A stretch of 45,658 nt of DNA from Clostridia bacterium (GCA_017514685.1 JAFWJN010000019.1:1-45658); one strand, 5' to 3'; shown: positions 7,670 to 18,145, counted from the first letter of the stretch. The notes: generated by a model from the sequence alone, not told the origin. Program-made: numbers and translations.

Positions 7670-9763
7670 TTATTTCTCATCAGGCAGAATATCTTTTCTT
7701 GTAAGAGAGATCTTACCTGTTTTCTGATCAATATCAATAACGCGGACAAGAACCTGATCGCCTAAGTTCATTACATCTTCTACCTTGTTGACACGTTCTT
7801 TTGCCATGCGGGAAATATGGAGGAGTCCGTCTTTACCGGGTTTCAGATTAACAAATGCACCGAATTCTTTAATTCCTACAACAGTGCCTAAAATAACATC
7901 GCCGACTTCAACGTCTCTCACGATACCGTCAATGATGCGTCTTGCTTCAGCTGCAGCAGCCTGATCAGGAGATGCGATATAAACTGTACCATCATCTTCA
8001 ATATCAATTTTAACTCCGGTCTGAGCAATAATGCCATTAATTGTTTTTCCACCGCTTCCGATGACTTCACGAATCTTATCCGGATCAATCTTGAAAGTAA
8101 TAATGCGCGGTGCATACGGAGACAGTTCAGCTCTCGGTTCAGAGATTGTTTCCATCATCTTATCGAGGATGAACAAACGTCCTCTCCTTGCCTGTGCAAG
8201 AGCACGCGTCAGGATCTCACGATCAATTCCCTTGATCTTGATATCCATCTGAATTGCAGTAATACCGTCTTTTGTACCTGCTACTTTGAAATCCATATCT
8301 CCGAGGAAGTCTTCCAGGCCTTGAATATCCGTCAGTACGGAAATATTACCGGTTTCCGTATCTTTGATCAGACCCATCGCAACACCGGCTACCGGCTTCT
8401 TAATCGGTACACCCGCATCCATCAGTGCCATTGTACTTGCGCAGATAGAAGCCTGTGACGTTGAGCCGTTTGAACTGATGACTTCAGAAACGAGACGCAT
8501 GCAGTAAGGGAACTCTTCCTCTGTCGGCAGTACCGGAAGAAGTGCGCGCTCTGCAAGAGCTCCATGCCCGATTTCGCGACGTCCGGGGCTACGCACGGGA
8601 CGTACTTCTCCTGTAGAGTACGGAGGCATATTGTACTGATGCATATAACGTTTGCTCTCTTCCAGGGTAAGTCCGTCAAGAGCCTGTGCCTCCGAGATCG
8701 TTCCCAGAGTCGCAATCGTCATAACCTGAGTTTGTCCACGCGTAAAGACTGCGGAGCCATGTGTTCTCTCAAGAATTCCAACTTCACTCCAGATAGGACG
8801 GATTTCTTCCAAAGCACGACCATCCGGACGAATTTTGTCATTGGTGATCTTGGAACGCATTACTTCCTTTGTCATCTGATAGAGAATTGCGTCAACATCC
8901 TTTGCAACTTCAGGATCATCAGCAGCAAATTCCGCTATTGTTTCCGCTTTTACCTGCTCAGTACGAGCTTCACGCTCCTGGCGATCAAACGTATCCATCT
9001 GCCAGCGAACCTTTTCAATTGCCCATTCACGGACTTTTTCATTCAGTTCAGCATCCGGCTGATGAATGTTGACTTCCATCTTCGGCTTTCCGATTTCAGC
9101 CTGAATCTCTGAAATGAAGGCAACAATCTTTTTGATTTCTTCATGCGCTAAGAGAATTGCAGTAAGCATTTCGTCTTCTGAAACCTCATTCGCACCTGCT
9201 TCCACCATCATGACTGCTTCGCTTGTTCCTGCAACCGTCAAAGACAGACGGCTCTTTTCACGCTGCGCAAGATCAGGGTTAATGATATATTCTCCGTCGA
9301 TCATGCCTACGGCAACTGCTCCTGTCGGGCCCATAAAAGGCGCGGGAGAAATTGACAGTGCAATAGATGAACCGATCATACCAAGAATATCAGGCTGCAC
9401 ATCCTGCTCTACGGACAAAACGGTAGCGATTACCTGTACATCATTATAGAATCCCTTCGGGAACAGCGGACGAAGCGGACGATCAATCAATCTGCAAGTC
9501 AGAATCGCTTTTTCCGTCGGACGTCCTTCACGTTTGATGAATCCGCCGGGGATTTTTCCAACAGCATATAGTTTTTCTTCAAATTCAATGGACAACGGTA
9601 AGAAATCAACGCCATCACGGGGTGCTTTAGCTACAGTTGCATTAACCATCACTGCAGTTCCGCCACAGCGTACAAGACAGTTTCCGCCTGCCTGTTCTGC
9701 ATACTTACCGGTCTCGACGGTCAGTTTACGACCGGCGATCGTGGTTTCAAATAATCTTTGCAT
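7670..9763 (-). CDS. pnp: Polyribonucleotide nucleotidyltransferase (PNPase)
   Basis: PNPase degrades RNA 3'-5' by phosphorolysis and can add tails. The 697-residue chain contains, in order, a first RNase PH domain (about 10-140), an all-helical linker, a second RNase PH domain (about 320-540), a KH domain (about 550-615, with [14 protein letters not shown]) and a C-terminal S1 domain (about 620-690). The start has GAGG about 11 nt upstream. It follows rpsO, the near-universal rpsO-pnp pairing. No clear promoter of its own is visible between the two genes, so it may depend on read-through past the hairpins at 9832-9851. Confidence 0.98.
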   Translation of the reverse strand: MQRLFETTIAGRKLTVETGKYAEQAGGNCLVRCGGTAVMVNATVAKAPRDGVDFLPLSIEFEEKLYAVGKIPGGFIKREGRPTEKAILTCRLIDRPLRPLFPKGFYNDVQVIATVLSVEQDVQPDILGMIGSSIALSISPAPFMGPTGAVAVGMIDGEYIINPDLAQREKSRLSLTVAGTSEAVMMVEAGANEVSEDEMLTAILLAHEEIKKIVAFISEIQAEIGKPKMEVNIHQPDAELNEKVREWAIEKVRWQMDTFDRQEREARTEQVKAETIAEFAADDPEVAKDVDAILYQMTKEVMRSKITNDKIRPDGRALEEIRPIWSEVGILERTHGSAVFTRGQTQVMTIATLGTISEAQALDGLTLEESKRYMHQYNMPPYSTGEVRPVRSPGRREIGHGALAERALLPVLPTEEEFPYCMRLVSEVISSNGSTSQASICASTMALMDAGVPIKKPVAGVAMGLIKDTETGNISVLTDIQGLEDFLGDMDFKVAGTKDGITAIQMDIKIKGIDREILTRALAQARRGRLFILDKMMETISEPRAELSPYAPRIITFKIDPDKIREVIGSGGKTINGIIAQTGVKIDIEDDGTVYIASPDQAAAAEARRIIDGIVRDVEVGDVILGTVVGIKEFGAFVNLKPGKDGLLHISRMAKERVNKVEDVMNLGDQVLVRVIDIDQKTGKISLTRKDILPDEK

Positions 9764-9831
9764 TTTTCTTTTTTCCTCTTTTATCTCTATTTAATTAAAT
9801 CCAATAACTAAAAGCTGCTTCCAAAAAAGGA

Positions 9832-9851
9832 AGCGGGGTTTATCCCCCGCT
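9832..9851 (-). terminator. Hairpin between rpsO and pnp
   Basis: AGCGGGG (9832-9838) pairs with CCCCGCT (9845-9851), followed on the minus strand by TTCC and a run of six T. GCTTCC and GGAAGC flank that T-run and can form a second hairpin overlapping the first, so two exclusive folds are possible in front of pnp. Confidence 0.72.
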
Positions 9852-9858
9852 AAACCTT

Positions 9859-10113
9859 TTACTTTCTGAGATTCAAAGCAGCGACGATCGCTCTGTAACG
9901 CTCGATATCTTTTTCTTTCAGATATGAAAGAAGGCCACGGCGCTTACCGACCATTTTCAGCAGACCTCTGCGGCTGTGATGATCCTTCTGATTCTCTTTC
10001 AGATGCTCATTCAGATGATTGATACGTTCTGTTAAGAGTGCAATCTGAACTTCGGGAGAACCGGTGTCGCCTTCATGCATCGCGTACTTTGCAATAATTT
10101 CCTGTTTCGTCAT
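9859..10113 (-). CDS. rpsO: 30S ribosomal protein S15
   Basis: S15 binds 16S rRNA early in assembly of the 30S platform. The 84-residue protein has the family features [19 protein letters not shown] and [16 protein letters not shown]. The start at 10113 has GGAGG upstream and gives the family N-terminus MTKQ; longer in-frame forms would translate a structured leader. A likely autoregulatory leader lies at 10143-10190. Confidence 0.98.
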   Translation of the reverse strand: MTKQEIIAKYAMHEGDTGSPEVQIALLTERINHLNEHLKENQKDHHSRRGLLKMVGKRRGLLSYLKEKDIERYRAIVAALNLRK

Positions 10114-10142
10114 TTTGATTATCCTCCATTTATTTAGTATCC

Positions 10143-10190
10143 CCGCAAACATAGCCGGCCGTCGGAGAATCGTGCCAACCAAGCATGCGG
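10143..10190 (-). promoter_or_regulatory. Structured rpsO leader, possible S15-binding site
   Basis: In the minus-strand RNA, CCGCA (10190-10186) can pair with TGCGG (10147-10143), enclosing a second stem of 7 pairs including wobbles (10180-10174 with 10159-10153). The structure ends about 30 nt before the rpsO start codon, where S15 autoregulatory leaders are found in many bacteria. The assignment rests on position and pairing only. Confidence 0.45.
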
Positions 10191-10206
10191 TTGAATCTTG
10201 CATAGT

Positions 10207-11124
10207 TTACCACAGGTTTCTTAGCTTGTAAACACTTTTTTCGTTTTCTTTATAAACTTTTTTTGCCTCTTCAACATCCTTTGAAATCTGTTCCGATAAC
10301 TGGTCAATTCCGGAAAAAAGAATCTCATTGCGGATTCTTTTCAGAATTGCTACAGAGACTTCCTGACCATATAGATTGAATTCCATATCGGGAACATGGG
10401 TCTCAATTGTCCGAAATACTCCACCAACGGTTGGGTTGGCACCGATGTTGGTAACAGACGCATATATCGAATCTCCCGTTTTCAGTGCTGTTGCATAAAC
10501 ACCGTCTGCAGGAAGCAGCTGATGACCTGAATGAATATTTGCAGTCGGAAAGCCAATCTTTCTCCCGATCGCTTTGTTATGAATGACTGTACCGCATATA
10601 ACATACGGACGATTCAGCATTTCGTTTGCAGTTTCAATTTCCCCCGCTTTCAAAGCATTCCTTACTCTCGTAGAAGAACACGGTTGTCCGAGATAATTAA
10701 CAGGAGGAACAATCAGCGACTTAAATCCCATCTTTGATCCGATATGCTGCAAAGTGAATTGATCACCGTCAGCATGTTTTCCAAATCGGTAGTCATAACC
10801 ACAGACGATACATCCAATTTTATGATCGTAACGATCGGATAACCATTTCAGAAATGCTTCCGGATCCTGGTCAGCAAATTCCCGTGTAAAATCAACCGCA
10901 TCAACCCGGTCTATTCCAATTGCTCGATAAAGGAAAACTCGCTGATTTAACGGTGTTAAATAATCAAATGAACCATTAAATAGTTCACGTGGATGATTCC
11001 TGTATGTAAACACAACAGAAGTATCTCCGTTAGAACGAGCAATCAGAGATGTTTTATTGAGTAGTTCCTGATGCCCGAGATGGACTCCGTCAAACATCCC
11101 CAGGGCAATCACATACTGGTTCAT
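10207..11124 (-). CDS. ribF: Bifunctional riboflavin kinase/FAD synthetase
   Basis: RibF makes FMN from riboflavin and then FAD from FMN. The N-terminal nucleotidyltransferase domain (about 1-180) has GMFDGVHLGH at residues 9-18. The C-terminal flavokinase domain (about 185-305) has GRKIGFPTANI and the TNIGANPTVGG strand. The start at 11124 overlaps the truB stop (ATGA) and follows GGAGA, giving 305 residues, the usual length. Placement after truB is conserved in bacteria. Confidence 0.97.
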   Translation of the reverse strand: MNQYVIALGMFDGVHLGHQELLNKTSLIARSNGDTSVVFTYRNHPRELFNGSFDYLTPLNQRVFLYRAIGIDRVDAVDFTREFADQDPEAFLKWLSDRYDHKIGCIVCGYDYRFGKHADGDQFTLQHIGSKMGFKSLIVPPVNYLGQPCSSTRVRNALKAGEIETANEMLNRPYVICGTVIHNKAIGRKIGFPTANIHSGHQLLPADGVYATALKTGDSIYASVTNIGANPTVGGVFRTIETHVPDMEFNLYGQEVSVAILKRIRNEILFSGIDQLSEQISKDVEEAKKVYKENEKSVYKLRNLW

Positions 11125-11999
11125 ATCTTCTCCGTATACAGATTTACTTTCAATTTGATATTGTCTGATATTGCAGTTCCGATTCCCAGGAAACATCCGT
11201 CAGCATACAGCCTGTAATTTCCGTCCAAAATACCAGGCATATGTGTATCAAGTCCGTTTAAAGCAGGTTTTTTTCGATCATCATCCAGGAACAGTTTCGG
11301 CATTTCCTGTAAAGCATCTTCACACGAAATAAGAGTGCTATCCAGCGCATCGGACTCTTTTATCTGACGTAACTCCTGAATGGAATACGAATCATTAATC
11401 GCAAAAACTCCGGATTGTGTTCTGAGCAAAAAAGACATATGCGCAGGTATGTCAAGCGCTTTTCCGATATCTTCGCATAAAGTCCTGATATAGGTTCCTC
11501 GGGAACATCCGATCCGAATTAAAAAACGATTTGTATCTGTCTGATCACGCAGTTCAAGAGTGTCAATCAATATATTGCGCTTTTTTTCCGGAATGTACGC
11601 GCCTGCACGTGCAAGATCGTAGAGTTTTTTTCCGTTATATTTTAAAGCAGAATAAACAGGAGCAATCTGATCGTTACCCCCTAAAAAAAACGGGAGTACG
11701 GAACGGACATCATTAGATGTAATCACTCTGTCCGATCTTTCCGTTACAGTTCCCTGAGCGTCCTGTGTATCTGTTGAAATGCCGAATGTGATCTCTGCGA
11801 TATATTCCTTCCTTTTATCGACCAGGTAATCGAATAGCCTTACCGCTCTCCCAACGCATACCGGCAAAACGCCAGCCGCTTCAGGATCAAGTGTACCAAG
11901 ATGCCCGCAGCGTTTTGTTTCATATATTTTTCTGATATCCACAACGGCGTCATTGGAAGACATCGCGGGAGGTTTCAGGACATTAATGATTCCTTCCAT
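11121..11999 (-). CDS. truB: tRNA pseudouridine(55) synthase TruB
   Basis: TruB makes pseudouridine 55 in the T-loop of tRNAs. The N-terminus GIINVLKPPAMSS and the catalytic motif GHLGTLDPEAAGVL are plain; D38 is the nucleophile. Length is 292 residues. The gene overlaps the nrnA end by 25 nt and has only a weak ribosome binding site, so it is probably translated by coupling. Usual families have PxGMTS where this has PPAMSS, a mild variation. Confidence 0.96.
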   Translation of the reverse strand: MEGIINVLKPPAMSSNDAVVDIRKIYETKRCGHLGTLDPEAAGVLPVCVGRAVRLFDYLVDKRKEYIAEITFGISTDTQDAQGTVTERSDRVITSNDVRSVLPFFLGGNDQIAPVYSALKYNGKKLYDLARAGAYIPEKKRNILIDTLELRDQTDTNRFLIRIGCSRGTYIRTLCEDIGKALDIPAHMSFLLRTQSGVFAINDSYSIQELRQIKESDALDSTLISCEDALQEMPKLFLDDDRKKPALNGLDTHMPGILDGNYRLYADGCFLGIGTAISDNIKLKVNLYTEKI

Positions 12000-12952
12000 T
12001 GTTTTAATTCTTTCTTGATTTCCGATAAAACAAGTTTTTCTGCATCAGCGAGGCAGCAATTTAAGGAAAAACCGGCTGCACGTATATGTCCTCCGCCACC
12101 AAAGGCCGATGCTACTTTTGAAACATCCGCTCCCTTTTTGGAACGCAAACTACCTCTCAGAGTTCCATCGGAAGATTCTCTGATAATACAGGCGATTTCC
12201 ACGGGTTCAAGATCCCGTAAATAATCGATTAAGCCCTCGCAGTCAGCTTCATATGCATTGCATTCGTCCAGCATGTTCCTAGAGATCAAAGCAATTGCGA
12301 CTGAATCATCATCATAAAGCTTCATCTGATTCAGAGTCCGCCCAATCAATTTTCCTTTTCGCAGTGGCATTTCACGGAAAAGTCTGCGGTTCAGTTCAGG
12401 AAGATTGATCCCGGTTTCTAAGAGTGAAGCGGCAATTCGGAACGTATCAGGAGTGGTGTTTGAATAGGAAAAATTACCGGTATCCGTTGCGATTGCAGTA
12501 TAAAGGCATGTGGCGAGGTCTTTCGTAGACGGAATCCTCAGGGCAGTAATCAGGCGAAAGATCATCTCTCCGGTTGCACCGACTTCCTCAACCCAATCTC
12601 CGTCTTTTGAATTCTTCGGATTTGTTCCGTGATGATCGATACAAAATCTGAAATCACATTGTTCCAGCTGAGTTTCAAGTGATGCAGTTCTGGAATGGTC
12701 TGCACAATCTATATAGATAGCAGCTTCATAGCTTCTATTCAACTCGTTCAGAACTGTTTCACTTCCGGGCAGAAAAGAAAGATATGGCGGAACAGAATCC
12801 GTGCAGACAACTTCAGCATGCTTTCCTAATGCAAGAATCGCCAGGCGTAAAGCAAGGCAGGAGCCCAACGTATCACCATCCGGTGAACGATGGGCTGCCA
12901 AAATAAAATCGCAATGTGATTCAATATAGTTTTTTGCAATTTCAAGATTCAT
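11975..12952 (-). CDS. nrnA: DHH-family oligoribonuclease/pAp phosphatase (NrnA-like)
   Basis: NrnA degrades nanoRNAs and dephosphorylates 3'-phosphoadenosine 5'-phosphate. The DHH domain shows HRSPDGDTLGS (21-31), a CADH motif and IDHHG (105-109) for Mn2+ binding. The DHHA1 domain near the C-terminus has FGGGGHIRAAG. At 325 residues it has the normal length. The ATG overlaps the rbfA stop (ATGA). The infB-rbfA-nrnA-truB order is standard in Firmicutes. Confidence 0.94.
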   Translation of the reverse strand: MNLEIAKNYIESHCDFILAAHRSPDGDTLGSCLALRLAILALGKHAEVVCTDSVPPYLSFLPGSETVLNELNRSYEAAIYIDCADHSRTASLETQLEQCDFRFCIDHHGTNPKNSKDGDWVEEVGATGEMIFRLITALRIPSTKDLATCLYTAIATDTGNFSYSNTTPDTFRIAASLLETGINLPELNRRLFREMPLRKGKLIGRTLNQMKLYDDDSVAIALISRNMLDECNAYEADCEGLIDYLRDLEPVEIACIIRESSDGTLRGSLRSKKGADVSKVASAFGGGGHIRAAGFSLNCCLADAEKLVLSEIKKELKQWKESLMS

Positions 12953-13332
12953 TCTTCTGATTCCTCATCCGAAGCAGTTTCATCTTTGTCTTTATGCAAA
13001 TTTCTAAGGATTTCCGAAATGTGAACGGAGTAAGCGATGGAATCGTCAGAAACAAACTTGATCTGGGGAACACGTCTGATTGTCATGCGGCCTGCTACCT
13101 CATGCTGAATAAAGCCTGCAGCATGATTAAGCGCAGCAACAGCAGTTTTCGCGGCTTCTTCATCTTCTCCATACACTGATACATTTGCTTTGGCATATTT
13201 CAGATCCTGTGTTACTTCCATGGAGGTTATTGATGTAACCGTCGGAATACGGGGATCCTTCATATCAAATATGATTGAACTGACTGTTTTCTTCAGTTCT
13301 TCTGCGAGTCGCTCCATTCTGATCTTAGCCAT
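12949..13332 (-). CDS. rbfA: Ribosome-binding factor A
   Basis: RbfA is a KH-type factor that helps mature the 30S subunit and 16S rRNA 5' end. The 127-residue sequence has RMERLAEELKKTVSSI at the N-terminus, the DPRIP motif, and RRVPQIKFVSDDS toward the C-terminus. The tail is acidic. It shares one base with the infB stop (TAATG) and has GAGGAAG in the infB end. Confidence 0.96.
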   Translation of the reverse strand: MAKIRMERLAEELKKTVSSIIFDMKDPRIPTVTSITSMEVTQDLKYAKANVSVYGEDEEAAKTAVAALNHAAGFIQHEVAGRMTIRRVPQIKFVSDDSIAYSVHISEILRNLHKDKDETASDEESEE

Positions 13333-15905
13333 TAGCGCTGTACTTCCTCCATCTCATAGCACTCGATTATATCGTCTACCAGAATATCATTGAAATTCTC
13401 AATTGAAATACCGCATTCATATCCTGCCATGACTTCTCTTGCGTCATCCTTAAAGCGTTTCAGGGATCCAATTTTACCGTCATGTACTACGATACCGCCA
13501 CGGACAACACGGATCTGAGCATTCCTCACTACTTTCCCTTCATTCACATATGCACCTGCAATTGTACCGACACCGGAGATGCGGAAGGTATTGCGTACCG
13601 TGCAGTGGCCGAGATCGACTTCCTGATAAACCGGCTTGAACATGCCTTTCATAGCATTTTCAACGTCTTCTATCGCGTTATAGATGACTCTGTAAGTTCT
13701 TACATCAACATGTTCTTTTTCAGCAGTTTGTCTAGCTGTTGAGTCAGGACGTACGTTAAATCCGATTACGATAGCATTAGAAGCAGAAGCAAACATAATA
13801 TCGCTGCCAGTAATTGCACCTACGCCGCTGTGAATACAGCGAACACGGACCTCATCATTGGACAACTTTTCAAGCGCCTGCTTAACAGCCTCTACTGAGC
13901 CTGTGACATCCGCCTTGATAATCAGGTTAAGGTTCTTCAGCTCACCCTCAGCCATCTGGCTGAACAAGTCATCCAGCGATACTTTCTGCTGCTGCTTGAT
14001 CTGTGCTGCCTTGATACGGTCTCTGCGTTCTTCCGCAACCTGCCGGTTCAGCTTATCGTCATCCGCAGCAAACAGCATGTCGCCTGCATCCGGAACTTCG
14101 TTGAATCCTAGAACTTCTACAGGTGTGCTTGGGCCTGCTGCATTGACGGAACGCCCTTTGTCATCCATCATCGCACGTACTCTGCCGTAAGCCGTACCTG
14201 CAACGATTGTATCACCTTTTCTTAATGTACCATTCTGTACAAGAACTGTGGCAACAGGACCGCGGGCTTTATCAAGTTCAGCCTCAATAATCGTACCTTT
14301 TGCCAGCCTGTCAGGATTTGCTTTCAGTTCAAGAACATCTGCAGTCAAAAGAACCATCTCAAGGAGCTGATCCAGATTAATTTGTTTTTTTGCAGATACG
14401 GGTACACAGATAGTATCTCCGCCCCATTCTTCTGAAACAAGGCCATATTCAGTCAACTGCTGTTTAACCCGTTCCGGATCCGCTGTATCACGATCTATCT
14501 TATTAATAGCAACAACGATCGGTACGTTTGCAGCTTTTGCGTGATTGATAGCCTCGATTGTCTGAGGCATGATTCCATCGTCCGCAGCAACCACGAGAAT
14601 AACAATATCTGTTACCTGGGCTCCACGCGCACGCATAGCTGTAAAGGCTTCATGACCCGGCGTATCGATAAACGTAATCTGTCTGCCGTTTAATGTAACC
14701 GTATACGCACCGATATGCTGTGTAATACCACCGGCCTCGCCTGCCGTAACATGAGAATTACGGATTGCATCAAGCAATGAAGTTTTACCATGGTCAACGT
14801 GACCCATGATCGTAACAACAGGAGGACGAGGTTTCAGCTTTTCTTCCGGATCGTTGTCTTCCGCTGCATCAATCAGAACCTCTTCGAAGCTCTTTGCAAT
14901 CTGCTGTTCAAGTGTAATCCCGAACTCACCTGCAATCAGCTCGCAAGTATCAAAATCAATTTCCTGGTTGATATTTGCGATAATACCGAGCATAAGAAGT
15001 TTCTTCAAAATTTCATTCGCCGGCTTACCGAGTTTCTCGGAAAGTTCTTTAACGGTGATCGTTTCACTCGTAATAACAGCATGCTCAATTACTACCGGAG
15101 CCGGTTTCTGCTGTTGAACTTCAGAAGAACCTTTCTTCACCTTGCGGCGATTGCCCATCTGAGTATCATCTTCCCATCCGCGAGCGGAAGGACCAGCCTC
15201 TTTTTGCATAGTTTTTTTATTCTTAGCTTTTTTATCCTGTGTATCGAAATTGTTCTTTTTCTTATTATCGTTTTTCCGTTCCGAACCTGTCGGTACATTG
15301 ATGACAACGGCACGCTGAGACTGCTGGGAACGGCCTCCCTGCTGACGATTATCTCGTTCCGGTCTTACATCCTGACGAGCGTTCTGACGTGTATCCATTT
15401 TCTGGTTCTTCGTCTCATTGGCAAATCGCTGGTCATTCTTTGCGTCCTGTTTTGGACGACGCTCTTTCCGTTCCTGCTCAAAGTTTATGATTTCTGCAGG
15501 TTCCTGTTTCTGCTCAACCTCTTTGGGCTCTTTCACTTTTTCAACAGGAATAACATCGTTGTCGGTTTTCTCAACAGCAACAACGGGCTCTTCCTTTACA
15601 GGTTCGGATTTTACCGATGGCTCAGGTTCGGGTTCCGGTTCCGGCGTTTCCGGCATTTCTTCTTCGCCGCCAGCATGAACCGCAAGATCCTCCTGGCTGG
15701 CAAGGAACGAAGCAAGGCGCTCCTTCCGTTCCTGCTCAAGGCGCGCTGCCTTTTCAGCTTCCTCTTTGCTGGCGAGCTCAGTTTCTTTCTTGCGAGCTGT
15801 TTCCAGCATCATTTGGATGCTTCTTTTTGAGCTTTCTACGGAATTCAATGCTGATTGAAGCCTTTCTTTAATTTCTTTTGCGGTATCCAGATAACTCAAT
15901 GCCAT
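13332..15905 (-). CDS. infB: Translation initiation factor IF-2
   Basis: IF-2 is the GTPase that delivers fMet-tRNA to the 30S subunit and promotes subunit joining. The 857-residue protein has a low-complexity, charged N-terminus (about 1-270) including a Pro-Glu repeat at about 86-98, an IF2_N domain (about 275-325), and the G domain with GHVDHGKT at 368-375, DTPGHEAF and NKID. Domains II, III and IV follow. The start has AGGGGG upstream. A 346-codon open frame on the other strand (14790-15830) is an artefact of this gene's composition. Confidence 0.98.
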   Translation of the reverse strand: MALSYLDTAKEIKERLQSALNSVESSKRSIQMMLETARKKETELASKEEAEKAARLEQERKERLASFLASQEDLAVHAGGEEEMPETPEPEPEPEPSVKSEPVKEEPVVAVEKTDNDVIPVEKVKEPKEVEQKQEPAEIINFEQERKERRPKQDAKNDQRFANETKNQKMDTRQNARQDVRPERDNRQQGGRSQQSQRAVVINVPTGSERKNDNKKKNNFDTQDKKAKNKKTMQKEAGPSARGWEDDTQMGNRRKVKKGSSEVQQQKPAPVVIEHAVITSETITVKELSEKLGKPANEILKKLLMLGIIANINQEIDFDTCELIAGEFGITLEQQIAKSFEEVLIDAAEDNDPEEKLKPRPPVVTIMGHVDHGKTSLLDAIRNSHVTAGEAGGITQHIGAYTVTLNGRQITFIDTPGHEAFTAMRARGAQVTDIVILVVAADDGIMPQTIEAINHAKAANVPIVVAINKIDRDTADPERVKQQLTEYGLVSEEWGGDTICVPVSAKKQINLDQLLEMVLLTADVLELKANPDRLAKGTIIEAELDKARGPVATVLVQNGTLRKGDTIVAGTAYGRVRAMMDDKGRSVNAAGPSTPVEVLGFNEVPDAGDMLFAADDDKLNRQVAEERRDRIKAAQIKQQQKVSLDDLFSQMAEGELKNLNLIIKADVTGSVEAVKQALEKLSNDEVRVRCIHSGVGAITGSDIMFASASNAIVIGFNVRPDSTARQTAEKEHVDVRTYRVIYNAIEDVENAMKGMFKPVYQEVDLGHCTVRNTFRISGVGTIAGAYVNEGKVVRNAQIRVVRGGIVVHDGKIGSLKRFKDDAREVMAGYECGISIENFNDILVDDIIECYEMEEVQR

Positions 15906-15907
15906 AC

Positions 15908-16219
15908 CTATTCCCCCTGATTATAATCTTGCGGAATGCATTCCTGAATCATTTTACAGAATGCATCATCCGTCACTGCCATGACGATTCTTCCGGGTTT
16001 TCCGATTGCTTCTCCAATAGATTCAACAATCAGAAAATGGATTTTATAGTAATCGCACATGGACTTATATTGTTCTTTCGTTGCATTCGAAGCACTGTCT
16101 TCTATTAAAAGCAGTTTTGCTTTTCCGCTCTTGACTGCTTTTTCACAGGCAACAGCACCGCTTGCCGCTTTTCCGGCTTTCTGACATAATCCGATTGCAT
16201 TAAACAGTCTGTTCTGCAT
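15908..16219 (-). CDS. L7Ae-family RNA-binding protein (YlxQ-like)
   Basis: The 103-residue protein is a member of the L7Ae/L30e/S12e/Gadd45 family, with the [21 protein letters not shown]-terminal segment typical of Firmicute YlxQ. Such proteins bind kink-turn RNA; the exact target of this paralogue is not settled. It overlaps ylxR by 20 nt, has GGAG upstream, and is followed by infB after 2 nt. Confidence 0.92.
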   Translation of the reverse strand: MQNRLFNAIGLCQKAGKAASGAVACEKAVKSGKAKLLLIEDSASNATKEQYKSMCDYYKIHFLIVESIGEAIGKPGRIVMAVTDDAFCKMIQECIPQDYNQGE

Positions 16220-16472
16220 TCTTAATCTCCGTCTTCAGCCGTTCTAACGTATCGGAATCAATCGGTATTTCAAGCGCTCTGTCAAGTGCCCGTGACTTGA
16301 CAGCCTTTTCCAGGCATTCCACACTGGCACAGATATATGCTCCCCTTCCGTTTCTTTTTCCGGTCAGGTCGATGGATGCCGTTCCTTCTTCTGTCCGTAC
16401 AACACGCAGAAGCTCTCTTTTGGGTTTCATCTGTCTGCATGCTACACACATCCGCATCGGGATCTTTTTCAA
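16200..16472 (-). CDS. ylxR: YlxR/RnpM RNA-binding protein
   Basis: YlxR (also called RnpM) is a small Firmicute protein reported to modulate RNase P. The KKIPMRMCVACRQMKPK start and GRGAYIC motif are the DUF448 signature; 90 residues is normal. The initiation codon is TTG at 16472, supported by GGAGGA 8-10 nt upstream and by the family N-terminus; the next in-frame ATG would cut the first five residues. It lies 5 nt after nusA. Confidence 0.93.
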   Translation of the reverse strand: MKKIPMRMCVACRQMKPKRELLRVVRTEEGTASIDLTGKRNGRGAYICASVECLEKAVKSRALDRALEIPIDSDTLERLKTEIKNAEQTV

Positions 16473-16477
16473 CGCTG

Positions 16478-17557
16478 TTATTCCTCCGTTGATTCTGCCG
16501 TTTCCACACCAGCGTCGGCAAGTTCTTTCGCCTGAGATTCACTCTTGATATCAATCTTCCAACCTGTCAGTTTCGCAGCAAGACGGGCATTCTGTCCTTC
16601 TTTGCCGATTGCGAGGGAAAGCTGTGAATCCGGTACGATAACCCGCGCACTCTTTTCAGCGTCATTCACATATACCATGACAGCTTTTGCGGGGCTGAGG
16701 GCTTTCGCAATGTAAACAGCGTTGTCGCTGTCCCATTCAATAATATCGATCTTCTCATTGTAAAGCTCATTTACGATGCGTTCTACACGCTGACCGCGCT
16801 GTCCTACGCAAGCGCCAACAGCGTCTACTTGTTTATCTGTTGAATAAACAGACACTTTAGTACGGAAACCTGCCTCACGCGCGATCGACTTCAGCTGAAC
16901 AACACCGCTCATGATTTCAGGAACTTCCAGTTCAAACAACCGTTTTACAAGCCCCGGGTGTGTACGGGAAACAACAACCTGCGGTCCCTTGTTATCTTTG
17001 CGTACCTCAAGGACATACACCTTGATGCGCTGATTGTTTTCAAATGTTTCTCCCGGAATCATCTCACTGGCAGTTAAAATACCATCGGTTTTCCCAAGTT
17101 CGACATATGCATTACCTTTTTCAACACGCTGTACTATCGCGGTCAGGATTTCGTTCTCAGCTTCTTTATACTCTTCGTAGATGTTCCCGCGTTCAGCTTC
17201 TCGGATCCTCTGTACCATAACCTGCTTTGCGGTCTGGGCGGCAATTCGTCCGAAATCCTTTGTGAACGCTTCTTCCTCCAGAACATCACCCAGTTCATAA
17301 AGCGGATTGATTTTTTTCGCTTTTTCAATTGAAATTTCCTGAGATCTGTTGGTTACATTTTCAACAACAGTCTTGGAAGCCCAAATATGGATCTCCCCTG
17401 TTTCGCCATTAATCTCGGCACGAACATTTCCCGTCGAATTATAGTTCCGCTTATATGCGACACAAAGTGCCTGTTCAAACGAATTCAAAAGAACGTCTTT
17501 CTTGATTCCTCGTTCCTTCTCCAATGCGTTCAATGCTTCAATAAATTCACTGTTCAT
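16478..17557 (-). CDS. nusA: Transcription termination/antitermination factor NusA
   Basis: NusA binds RNA polymerase and nascent RNA and affects pausing and termination. The 359-residue chain has the N-terminal polymerase-binding domain (about 1-125), an S1 domain (about 130-200) and two KH domains (about 200-345) with [12 protein letters not shown] and [18 protein letters not shown]. It lacks the acidic repeats of proteobacterial NusA, as usual for Firmicutes. AAGGAG precedes the start. Confidence 0.98.
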   Translation of the reverse strand: MNSEFIEALNALEKERGIKKDVLLNSFEQALCVAYKRNYNSTGNVRAEINGETGEIHIWASKTVVENVTNRSQEISIEKAKKINPLYELGDVLEEEAFTKDFGRIAAQTAKQVMVQRIREAERGNIYEEYKEAENEILTAIVQRVEKGNAYVELGKTDGILTASEMIPGETFENNQRIKVYVLEVRKDNKGPQVVVSRTHPGLVKRLFELEVPEIMSGVVQLKSIAREAGFRTKVSVYSTDKQVDAVGACVGQRGQRVERIVNELYNEKIDIIEWDSDNAVYIAKALSPAKAVMVYVNDAEKSARVIVPDSQLSLAIGKEGQNARLAAKLTGWKIDIKSESQAKELADAGVETAESTEE

Positions 17558-17589
17558 TATCTGTCTCCTTCATGATTCTTGTCTAAACT

Positions 17590-18045
17590 TTAAAACCTGA
17601 TATATGGTCTGATCAAAGCACAGTCTTTTCTGGCGATGGTCAATTCTTTTCCCTTTTCTGTCTTGATCGTAAATGAGTCTGTATCAAAGGAAATCAGATC
17701 ACCGATCCATTCCTTCTTTTTTTCAATCGGCGCATACAGTCTTACTTCCATTTCTTTTCCCATTGCTCTTTCATAATCTCGATCCTTTTTCAGAGGCCGG
17801 TCTATACCAAGGGAAGAAACGGAAAGTACATATTCCTGGTCAATGGGATCTTTCTCATCTAAGATCGGATCCAGCGCTTTACTGACCGCTTCACAGTCAT
17901 CGATTGTCACGCCGCCTTCCTTATCGATATAGAAAGTCAGCACCATATCTCCATATTCTTTCTGAAATTCCACGTCACACAGTTCAAAACCCATAGCTGT
18001 GATAATAGGAAGCGCAATCTGTTCACATAATTCTGCAGTTTTCAT
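17590..18045 (-). CDS. rimP: Ribosome maturation factor RimP
   Basis: RimP assists 30S assembly. The 151-residue protein has the conserved VEFQKEYGDMVLTFYID strand region, the CEAVSKALDPILDEKDPI helix and the VSSLGIDRPL motif. The start has GAGGAG with short spacing. It opens the nusA-infB operon; a promoter and a leader hairpin precede it. Confidence 0.96.
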   Translation of the reverse strand: MKTAELCEQIALPIITAMGFELCDVEFQKEYGDMVLTFYIDKEGGVTIDDCEAVSKALDPILDEKDPIDQEYVLSVSSLGIDRPLKKDRDYERAMGKEMEVRLYAPIEKKKEWIGDLISFDTDSFTIKTEKGKELTIARKDCALIRPYIRF

Positions 18046-18059
18046 TTACTCCTCAAAAC

Positions 18060-18087
18060 GAAAGAGTGAGGTTTTCCTCACTCCTTC
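18060..18087 (-). promoter_or_regulatory. Leader hairpin upstream of rimP
   Basis: A 12-bp stem (18087-18076 with 18071-18060, one wobble, 4-nt loop) is followed on the minus strand by TCGTTTTG and, within a few bases, the rimP ribosome binding site. It could be an attenuator for the nusA operon or a translation-control element; being transcribed from the promoter just upstream, it does not simply terminate pgsA. Confidence 0.6.
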
Positions 18088-18112
18088 AAAAAGTTCACAT
18101 TCCAACGATCGG

Positions 18113-18141
18113 ATTATAGCATAATGATTTTCAGAATGCAA
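18113..18141 (-). promoter_or_regulatory. Main promoter of the rimP-nusA-infB operon
   Basis: Minus strand: TTGCAT (18141-18136), 17-nt spacer, TATAAT (18118-18113), ending only a few bases past the pgsA stop codon. The expected leader is about 60 nt. Confidence 0.85.
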
Positions 18142-18145
18142 GTAT

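Noticed and set aside
8564-9112. 182-codon plus-strand frame opposite pnp
   Set aside because: Antisense to conserved PNPase coding sequence, with no start signal or recognisable domain.
10114-10203. N-terminal extension of S15
   Set aside because: It covers the structured leader and does not match S15; GGAGG supports 10113.
14790-15830. 346-codon plus-strand frame opposite infB
   Set aside because: It is antisense to a certain IF-2 gene, lacks a ribosome binding site and has low-complexity Phe/Leu/Arg content typical of a shadow frame.
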